Shown: positions 7,331-11,734 of the stretch, in pieces
Position numbering within the stretch: the first letter of the stretch is position 1
Layout of the letters: each line of letters starts with the position of its first letter
DNA from: an uncultured Flavobacterium sp.
GTDB lineage: Bacteria > Bacteroidota > Bacteroidia > Flavobacteriales > Flavobacteriaceae
Direction of reading: 5' to 3'
DNA: 11,734 nucleotides
Assembly (NCBI RefSeq): GCF_937967675.1
Contig: NZ_CALBSN010000102.1
Span: 1-11,734, forward strand
The notes under the pieces: model-generated
Databases searched by the model: none
What the model was told of the DNA's origin: nothing
The model's input: the letters and a program-made list of their open reading frames with translations, nothing else
Translations under genes and position numbers: made by a program

Positions 7331-8364
7331 TAATTTGCAACAATAAAATTATGAATTACTATTGGAAAAGGTAGTTTTTCTATTTCTGTAATTGGTTTTG
7401 AATCAGGTAATTTTGAATCGAATTGCACTTCAAAAAAACGAATGTTTAAGTGTTGGTGCGATAACTTATGCAGTTTAATATCATTATGAAGTAAAATTAT
7501 TTCAATAGGTTGCAAATTGAAGAATTCCATTTTAGAAACTTCTTCGATAATTTCATTTTCCGATAATTGCGATTCGGTTTCAAATACTGGAAATTCGTAT
7601 AAGTTTTCCCAAATTCCTTTTCCTTCGCGCTTTTGAACAATGAAACTTGATTCAGAATCTTTTAAAATGAGATAATTTAGATAACGAGGCGTGACTTTTG
7701 TTTTTTTTGTCTTAACCGGAAGTTCGTTTACTTTTTTATATTGAAGTCCAGCACAACTCGAATTTAAAATACAAGCTTCACAATTTGGATTTTTTGGAAC
7801 ACACTGCAAAGCGCCAAACTCCATAATCGCTTGATTAAATAGAGCAGGATTCTTTTTGTCTAATACTTCTTGCGCTAATTGTTGAAATTCTGTTTTTGTT
7901 TTTGGTAGAGAAATATCACTCTCTACATTATAATAACGACTCAAAACGCGGAACACATTTCCGTCTAATACCGCAACAGCTTCGTTAAATGAAAAAGAGG
8001 CAATAGCGGCAGCGGTATATTCACCAACACCTTTTAATTTTAATAATTCTTTATAATTGGAAGGAAATTCGCCATTTAATTCAAAAGCAATGTGTTTTGC
8101 AGTTGCATGAAGATTTCTAGCTCTGGAATAATAACCCAAGCCTTGCCAAAGTTTTAAAACGTGTTCTTCATCAGCTTTGGCTAAGTCAAAAACAGTTGGA
8201 AAAGCCTCAGTAAAAGACAAAAAATAAGGTAAACCTTGCGCCACTCGCGTTTGTTGAAGCATGATTTCTGAAAGCCAAATAGGGTACGGATCAGTCGTAT
8301 TTCGCCAAGGTAAGTCGCGCTTATTTTGTAAATACCAATGAATTAAAGAGTTAGAAAAATCCAT
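7315..8364 (-). CDS. mutY: Adenine DNA glycosylase MutY
   Basis: A 349-residue base-excision repair enzyme that removes adenine mispaired with 8-oxoguanine. The helix-hairpin-helix is LKGVGEYTAA (about 110-119). Catalytic residues are E34 in LSEIMLQQTR and D134 in VLDGNV, matching E37 and D138 of the E. coli enzyme. A [4Fe-4S] cluster is shown by C188-x6-C195-x2-C198-x5-C204. The C-terminal third (about 225-345) is the NUDIX-like domain that recognises 8-oxoguanine. I start it at the ATG at 8364 (MDFSNSLIHWY) rather than at the upstream in-frame TTG at 8385, because that TTG overlaps the -7 promoter element. It is the first gene of the leftward cluster mutY-ssb-gldE-gldD, and its stop is 40 nt before ssb. 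Confidence 0.96.
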   Translation of the reverse strand: MDFSNSLIHWYLQNKRDLPWRNTTDPYPIWLSEIMLQQTRVAQGLPYFLSFTEAFPTVFDLAKADEEHVLKLWQGLGYYSRARNLHATAKHIAFELNGEFPSNYKELLKLKGVGEYTAAAIASFSFNEAVAVLDGNVFRVLSRYYNVESDISLPKTKTEFQQLAQEVLDKKNPALFNQAIMEFGALQCVPKNPNCEACILNSSCAGLQYKKVNELPVKTKKTKVTPRYLNYLILKDSESSFIVQKREGKGIWENLYEFPVFETESQLSENEIIEEVSKMEFFNLQPIEIILLHNDIKLHKLSHQHLNIRFFEVQFDSKLPDSKPITEIEKLPFPIVIHNFIVANYCNSL

Positions 8365-8382
8365 GTTTTTAAATTGAGACAA

Positions 8383-8417
8383 CAAAAATAAATCTTTAGT
8401 AATTAAAATTTAATCAA
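8383..8417 (-). promoter_or_regulatory. Probable mutY promoter
   Basis: Minus strand TATTTTTG (8390-8383) matches TAnnTTTG. A TTG at 8417-8415 precedes it by 24 nt, slightly longer than usual. It would place the transcript start near 8376, only about 12 nt before the mutY ATG. It diverges from the HU promoter within the same 132-bp intergenic region. Confidence 0.45.
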
Positions 8418-8423
8418 TTAAGG

Positions 8424-8455
8424 TTGAATTATTGTTTTTTTAATTCTTATATTTG
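8424..8455 (+). promoter_or_regulatory. Promoter of the HU operon
   Basis: TTG (8424-8426), a 21-nt spacer and TATATTTG (8448-8455) form a complete Bacteroidota housekeeping promoter. The transcript would start around 8461 and leave an A-rich leader of about 35 nt before the ATG at 8497, with no Shine-Dalgarno sequence, as expected for this phylum. Confidence 0.72.
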
Positions 8456-8496
8456 CAAACTCAAAAAAATACACATAAATATAAATACGAAAGAAA

Positions 8497-8790
8497 ATGA
8501 CGAAAGCAGACATCGTAGCGAAAATTTCAGAAAAATTAGGACTTGAAAAAGGTGATGTACAAGCAACTATTGAGTCTTTTATGGAAGAGGTAAAAAACTC
8601 GCTTGAATCAGGTGATAATGTTTATTTAAGAGGTTTTGGAAGTTTTATCATCAAAACAAGAGCTGAAAAAACAGGAAGAAACATTTCTAAAAACACTACA
8701 ATTAAAATTCCTGCTCACAACATTCCAGCTTTTAAACCTGCTAAAGTTTTTGTTGAAAGCGTTAAAGAAAAAACAGAAGTTACAGTATAA
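8497..8790 (+). CDS. hup: HU family DNA-binding protein
   Basis: A 97-residue nucleoid protein that bends and compacts DNA as a dimer. It shows the helical dimerisation part (residues about 1-40), the turn LRGFGSF (44-50), and the DNA-binding arm with RAEKTGRN (55-62) and IPAFKPAK (76-83). Aligned with E. coli HU, the numbering matches without gaps up to the arm, but position 63, the arm proline that intercalates between base pairs in classical HU, is isoleucine here (GRNISKN). A short acidic/valine tail follows. It has its own strong promoter and is the first gene of a two-gene unit with the 30-residue basic protein 32 nt downstream. The symbol is generic, since several HU paralogues are common in flavobacteria. 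Confidence 0.94.
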   Translation: MTKADIVAKISEKLGLEKGDVQATIESFMEEVKNSLESGDNVYLRGFGSFIIKTRAEKTGRNISKNTTIKIPAHNIPAFKPAKVFVESVKEKTEVTV

Positions 8791-8822
8791 AAACTATTTA
8801 TTAATCTAAACACCAACATGTT

Positions 8823-8915
8823 ATGCCAAGTGGTAAAAAAAGAAAAAGACATAAGGTAGCAACTCACAAACGTAAAAAAAGAGCGAGAGCAAACCGTCAT
8901 AAAAAGAAAAAGTAG
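8823..8915 (+). CDS. 30-residue highly basic protein, candidate small ribosomal protein (COX24/AURKAIP1, bS22/mS38-like)
   Basis: ATG at 8823, TAG at 8913-8915. Twenty of 30 residues are basic (11 Lys, 6 Arg, 3 His) and none is acidic. The protein starts MPSGKKRKRHK and ends ANRHKKKK. Its pattern of basic residues (KKRKRHK, then THKRKKR, then R-x-x-RHKKK) resembles the C-terminal domain of mitochondrial AURKAIP1/COX24 (ribosomal protein mS38) and the small actinobacterial ribosomal protein bS22. From memory, near-identical short proteins are widespread in Bacteroidota and carry this domain name. The likely role is an RNA-bound ribosomal protein, but this is an inference from composition and pattern. 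The gene is 32 nt behind HU, probably on the same transcript, and its last five codons belong to the terminator stem. Confidence 0.8.
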   Translation: MPSGKKRKRHKVATHKRKKRARANRHKKKK

Positions 8916-8938
8916 TTTAAAACTACTTTTTCTTTTTT
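8901..8938 (+). terminator. Terminator overlapping the end of the 30-residue gene
   Basis: A perfect 18-bp inverted repeat: arm one at 8901-8918, one central base at 8919, arm two at 8920-8937. In RNA the loop would open to a few A/U. The first arm begins inside the coding sequence (the codons for the four terminal lysines plus the stop), and the second arm ends in the T-rich run CTTTTTT. The symmetry gives U-runs in both directions, although only the rightward transcript has an obvious gene to end. Confidence 0.88.
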
Positions 8939-9117
8939 AGAAAAAAAGTTCATTGAAATGAATCAATTTTAAGTTGATTCCCAGGTACAACTGCCTGTAA
9001 AAAATGTTTAATCCATCTGTACGAGTAGAATTCAGAATTTAAAATTCAGAATTTAGAATTTTTCTAACTTCTAATTTCTAACTTCTAACTTTAAAAGTAT
9101 GGATAAAAATGTACTGC
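8939..9117 (+). promoter_or_regulatory. Structured leader region upstream of RNase G
   Basis: No convincing open frame lies here. Two hairpins can form in sequence: GAATCAA (8960-8966) with TTGATTC (8974-8980), and CAGGTA (8982-8987) with TGCCTG (8992-8997) around the loop CAAC. The heptamer array at 9029-9091 follows. I found no clear TAnnTTTG promoter between the HU-operon terminator and RNase G, so how rng is transcribed is not evident from the sequence. Candidate 5' leader or small RNA; only the pairing itself is seen. Confidence 0.4.
9029..9091. repeat. 63-bp array of nine heptamers forming an imperfect inverted repeat
   Basis: Five heptamers of the form AATTYAR (AATTCAG, AATTTAA, AATTCAG, AATTTAG, AATTTTT; 9029-9063) are followed without a break by four of the form CTAAYTT (CTAACTT, CTAATTT, CTAACTT, CTAACTT; 9064-9091). 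The two halves are roughly reverse complements: centred on 9060, TTAGAA (9053-9058) pairs with TTCTAA (9062-9067), and about 23 of 30 positions pair across the full length. The array ends 26 nt before the RNase G start. Confidence 0.85.
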
Positions 9118-10662
9118 ATGAACAAAGAGTTAATTATTAGATCGGGTTCAAATGCTGTAGATTTTGCCTTATTAAAAGATGGAAAACTAATAGAATTACA
9201 CAAAGAAGAAGAAAAGCAAAGCAATTTTGCGGTTGGCGATATTTTTATTGCTAAAATCCGTAAACCTGTGGCTGGTTTAAATGCCGCTTTTGTAAACTTA
9301 GGCCATGAAAAAGATGCATTCTTGCATTATCACGATTTGGGTCCAAATTTACCTTCTTTGATGAAATTTATTAAACTTGTAAGCGCAGGTAAATTAAAAG
9401 ATTATTCACTCAAAAATTTTCCTTTTGAAGCTGAAATTGATAAAGATGGCGTTATAACCGACATTCTAAGCGCCAATCAATCAGTTTTAGTTCAGGTAGT
9501 GAAAGAACCTATTTCGACTAAAGGTCCCAGAATTAGTTCTGAGATTTCGTTAGCAGGAAGATACGTAGTTTTAGTTCCTTTTTCAGATCGTGTTTCTGTT
9601 TCTCAAAAAATAGAATCAAGAGAAGAAAAAGATCGATTAAAACGATTGGTTCAATCCATTAAACCAAAAGGATTCGGTGTTATTGTGCGAACAGTAGCCG
9701 AAGGCAAAAAAGTAGCCGAACTAGACAAAGATCTACAAACATTGATGGACCGTTGGTCTGCTATGTGTAGAAGATTACAAACGGCTCATCATCCATCAAA
9801 AGTATTAGGAGAACTGAATAAAGCTTCTTCTATCTTACGAGATGTATTTAATGATACCTTCACAGGTATTCATGTTGATGATGAAGATTTGTATCTTGAA
9901 ACGAAGGAGTATTTGCAAGAGATAGCTCCGGATAAAGTGTCAATCGTAAAACACTATCAGTCTAAGGAACTGCCTCTTTTTGAAAAATATAATATTGAGC
10001 GACAAATAAAAACGTCTTTTGGAAAAACAGTTTCCATGAGCAAAGGTGCTTATTTAATTATTGAACACACAGAAGCTCTACACGTTATCGACGTGAACAG
10101 TGGAAATCGTTCAGCAAAAGCAACTAGCCAAGAAGATACTGCTCTAGAAGTAAACATGATTGCTGCAGCCGAAATTGCACGTCAATTACGACTTAGAGAC
10201 ATGGGCGGAATTATTGTAGTGGATTTTATTGATATGCAAAATCCCGAAAATCGCAAAGTATTGTACGATTTCTTAAGAGAAGAAATGAGTGACGATAAGG
10301 CCAAGCATAAAATCTTGCCTCCTAGTAAATTTGGATTAATTCAAATTACTAGACAAAGAGTTAGACCAGAAGTTAATATTAAAACGAGAGAAGAAGACCC
10401 AAATAATGAAAATGGGGAAATCGAAGCTCCGATTTTAATTATTGACAAAATTACGTCTGATCTTGAACGCATTATTAAAGACCACAAAAAGGTTGTTTTA
10501 AACGCACACCCTTTTGTGGCAGCATACCTTACTAAAGGTTTTCCATCCTTACGTTCGAAATGGTTTTTTGAGCATAAGAAATGGGTGAAAATTATACCTC
10601 GTGACGCTTACACGTATTTGGAATATCATTTCTTTGACAAAGAAGGAAATGAAATTAAATAA
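9118..10662 (+). CDS. rng: Ribonuclease G (RNase E/G family endoribonuclease)
   Basis: A 514-residue endoribonuclease for rRNA maturation and mRNA turnover. An S1 RNA-binding domain covers about residues 35-120, the 5'-phosphate sensor is seen in FGVIVRT (R191, T192), and the catalytic DNase I-like subdomain has both metal-binding aspartates in IDVNSGN (D325) and VVDFIDM (D369), 44 residues apart versus 43 in E. coli RNase E. The TRQRVRP motif follows. The zinc-link CPxC found in E. coli RNase E and G is absent: the stretch after ITRQRVRP contains no cysteine. The C-terminal small domain ends at DKEGNEIK with no RNase E-type scaffold tail, consistent with RNase G. I choose ATG 9118 (MNKELIIRSG) over the ATG at 9109 because MNKELIIR is the N-terminus as I recall it in relatives; 9109 would add three residues. 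Preceded by the heptamer array. Confidence 0.95.
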   Translation: MNKELIIRSGSNAVDFALLKDGKLIELHKEEEKQSNFAVGDIFIAKIRKPVAGLNAAFVNLGHEKDAFLHYHDLGPNLPSLMKFIKLVSAGKLKDYSLKNFPFEAEIDKDGVITDILSANQSVLVQVVKEPISTKGPRISSEISLAGRYVVLVPFSDRVSVSQKIESREEKDRLKRLVQSIKPKGFGVIVRTVAEGKKVAELDKDLQTLMDRWSAMCRRLQTAHHPSKVLGELNKASSILRDVFNDTFTGIHVDDEDLYLETKEYLQEIAPDKVSIVKHYQSKELPLFEKYNIERQIKTSFGKTVSMSKGAYLIIEHTEALHVIDVNSGNRSAKATSQEDTALEVNMIAAAEIARQLRLRDMGGIIVVDFIDMQNPENRKVLYDFLREEMSDDKAKHKILPPSKFGLIQITRQRVRPEVNIKTREEDPNNENGEIEAPILIIDKITSDLERIIKDHKKVVLNAHPFVAAYLTKGFPSLRSKWFFEHKKWVKIIPRDAYTYLEYHFFDKEGNEIK

Positions 10663-10665
10663 ATT

Positions 10666-10700
10666 AAAAAACCGCCTTTCGAAAGATTGGCGGTTTTTTT
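10666..10700. terminator. Bidirectional terminator between rng and the SIMPL gene
   Basis: AAAAAACCGCC (10666-10676) pairs perfectly with GGCGGTTTTTT (10689-10699) around a 12-nt loop that contains TTTCGAAA. The T-run reaches 10700. The A-run on the left makes it usable for the leftward SIMPL gene as well. It begins 3 nt after the rng stop. Confidence 0.92.
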
Positions 10701-10718
10701 GTATATAAAATTTAAATT

Positions 10719-11480
10719 TTAATCCAATTCATATTCTAATCGTACAGTAATTCTTGCGGTTTTGTTTTTGCTGTAGGTATCAAAATTTCCTCCATAGCTG
10801 TCTTCTTCGGTTGAGCCTTGACCTGTAATTTGGAAAACTCCCATGCTGGCTGATTTTAATTTACCTAAACTTCCATCGGCTGTTTTTACAATTTTTTGAG
10901 CTCTTTCGCTCGCATCTTTTGAAGCTTTTTCGATTAAGCTGTGCTTCAAATTAGGTAAGTTAGAATACGTATATTGAATAGAATTAGAAGTCAACTCAAT
11001 ACCTGAATTAATCAATTCCGATGTTTTACTTGAAACTTCTTCGATTCGTTTCATCAAATCTGGATTCTTCTTTGCTGAAAAAGTGATGGTTTGAGTCGCT
11101 TCATAACCATCAAATACTTGTTCGTATTTGGTTTGATAGGCATTCTCTGGATTTTCGGTTCGTACTTCTCTAAATCGTTTGTTGAATTGAACGGCTCCAA
11201 AAGTAAATTCTTCTTTTTTAAATCCTTTGCTCATGAAGAAATCAGCCACAATTTTTTGATCAGAAATCATTTTGTTGTAGGCTTCTTTAATATCAAAACT
11301 CTTAGTTGAAAAACTTCCCGACCATAAAATCTCATCGGAAACAAAATCTGTAGTTCCTAATCCTACAACGGAAATAGTGTCTAAATTTTCGTTTCGATTT
11401 TTAAAAGCTGTGCCTAAAATAAGTGCGGTAATAATTATTGAAACTCCAATAACTAAGGTTGATTTTAATTTGTTTTCCAT
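10719..11480 (-). CDS. SIMPL (DUF541) domain protein, membrane-anchored
   Basis: A 253-residue protein with one N-terminal hydrophobic segment (residues about 7-26), either an uncleaved anchor or a signal, followed by an exported SIMPL/DUF541 domain (about 35-252). Recognisable family features are the opening strand DTISVVGLGTTDFVSDE, the ADFFMSKGFKKEEF segment, and the late ASERAQKIVKTADGSLGKLKSASMGVFQI stretch. SIMPL proteins form large periplasmic ring-like oligomers in some bacteria; their function is not settled. Length is normal. It lies 81 nt after the tadA-like gene on the same strand; a degenerate promoter (TTG, 19 nt, ATTATTTG at minus 11511-11504) may drive it separately. It converges with rng on a shared terminator. 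Confidence 0.88.
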   Translation of the reverse strand: MENKLKSTLVIGVSIIITALILGTAFKNRNENLDTISVVGLGTTDFVSDEILWSGSFSTKSFDIKEAYNKMISDQKIVADFFMSKGFKKEEFTFGAVQFNKRFREVRTENPENAYQTKYEQVFDGYEATQTITFSAKKNPDLMKRIEEVSSKTSELINSGIELTSNSIQYTYSNLPNLKHSLIEKASKDASERAQKIVKTADGSLGKLKSASMGVFQITGQGSTEEDSYGGNFDTYSKNKTARITVRLEYELD

Positions 11481-11561
11481 AAAGAAACAGTGTTAGTTGG
11501 TTACAAATAATGTAGTATCAAAACTCATACCAAGTTACAGAAAATCATTACGTTTTGGAAT

Positions 11562-11734
11562 TTATCGCTTATTTTTAAAAAAAGCTTTCATTAAATCGGC
11601 ACATTCTTTTTCTAAAACTCCCGAAATGACTTGGGTTTTCGGATGTAATTGTGTTCCCATTTTTTGAAAGCCACGATTCTCATCGGAAGCACCAAAAACA
11701 ATTTTAGAAATTTGGGACCAATACAAAGCGCCTG
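11562..11734 (-). CDS. tadA: tRNA adenosine deaminase-like protein, C-terminal part (cut by window edge)
   Basis: The frame enters from the right edge and ends at TAA (11564-11562), giving 56 complete residues that start GALYWSQISKIVFGASDENR and include MGTQLHPKTQVISGVL. This is the segment right after the zinc-binding PCxMCA motif of TadA-type cytidine/deoxycytidylate-deaminase-fold enzymes, which convert adenosine 34 to inosine in tRNA-Arg(ACG). The catalytic HAE and both cysteines lie outside the window, so activity cannot be judged; a guanine-deaminase-like member is a less likely alternative. It precedes the SIMPL gene by 81 nt on the same strand. Confidence 0.85.
   Translation of the reverse strand, partial: GALYWSQISKIVFGASDENRGFQKMGTQLHPKTQVISGVLEKECADLMKAFFKNKR

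Noticed and set aside
8365..8385. TTG start for mutY giving seven extra residues
   Set aside because: The TTG overlaps the likely -7 element (8390-8383); the ATG at 8364 gives the usual MutY N-terminus.
8715..8900. Minus-strand open frame of 61 codons across the HU end and the 30-residue gene
   Set aside because: It is antisense to two supported genes and lies at a terminator; no homology is recognised.
9029..9091. Short repeats that could suggest a CRISPR array
   Set aside because: The 7-bp units are contiguous with no spacers, and no cas gene is near.
11091..11309. Plus-strand open frame of 72 codons with hydrophobic stretches
   Set aside because: It is antisense to the SIMPL gene; its hydrophobicity follows from the complement of a lysine- and glutamate-rich coding strand.
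1..11734. Search for a defence system, toxin-antitoxin pair, prophage or transposon
   Set aside because: All sizeable genes belong to recognisable housekeeping, envelope or motility families; no transposase, integrase, target-site duplication or nuclease/ATPase defence module is visible.

Overview
The window is a low-GC chromosomal segment from the phylum Bacteroidota, most likely the family Flavobacteriaceae and close to Flavobacterium. The evidence is the gliding-motility pair gldD/gldE next to ssb and mutY, the flavobacterial forms of HU and RNase G, the absence of Shine-Dalgarno-like sequences before most starts, and several promoters of the Bacteroidota type (TTG, about 18-24 nt, TAnnTTTG). 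It reads as core chromosome. I see no mobile element, prophage, CRISPR array, tRNA or rRNA, and no defence system.

Layout. Positions 1-180 are an AT-rich regulatory region with a leftward promoter for a gene outside the window. Positions 181-3570 hold a two-gene operon of exported M16 peptidases: a catalytic subunit with HxxEH, and a larger partner that has lost the zinc site and carries an extra C-terminal domain. A convergent EamA-type transporter follows (3618-4487, minus). Divergent from it is a small lipoprotein with a heavy-metal-associated domain (4598-4966, plus). A strong bidirectional terminator (4971-5003) separates this from the leftward cluster mutY > ssb > gldE > gldD (8364 down to 5005), which joins DNA maintenance with gliding motility and type IX secretion. 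ssb appears to have its own promoter inside the end of mutY.

Divergent from mutY, HU (8497-8790) is followed by a 30-residue, extremely basic gene (8823-8915) that resembles small ribosomal proteins of the bS22/mS38 (COX24/AURKAIP1) type. The last codons of this gene form the first arm of its own terminator. Next comes a 202-nt leader with several hairpins and a 63-bp array of nine heptamers (9029-9091), then RNase G (9118-10662). A second bidirectional terminator separates RNase G from a leftward SIMPL/DUF541 protein and the C-terminal end of a tadA-type deaminase cut by the right edge.

The strongest leads are the tiny basic gene with its overlapping terminator, the heptamer array that can fold into a long imperfect hairpin just before RNase G, and lineage-type departures from textbook proteins: HU without the intercalating proline, RNase G without the zinc-link cysteines, SSB without the usual C-terminal tip, and a C-x3-C metal motif. 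Several gene starts differ from the longest open frame (second M16, lipoprotein, mutY, RNase G), and gldE appears to use a TTG start.
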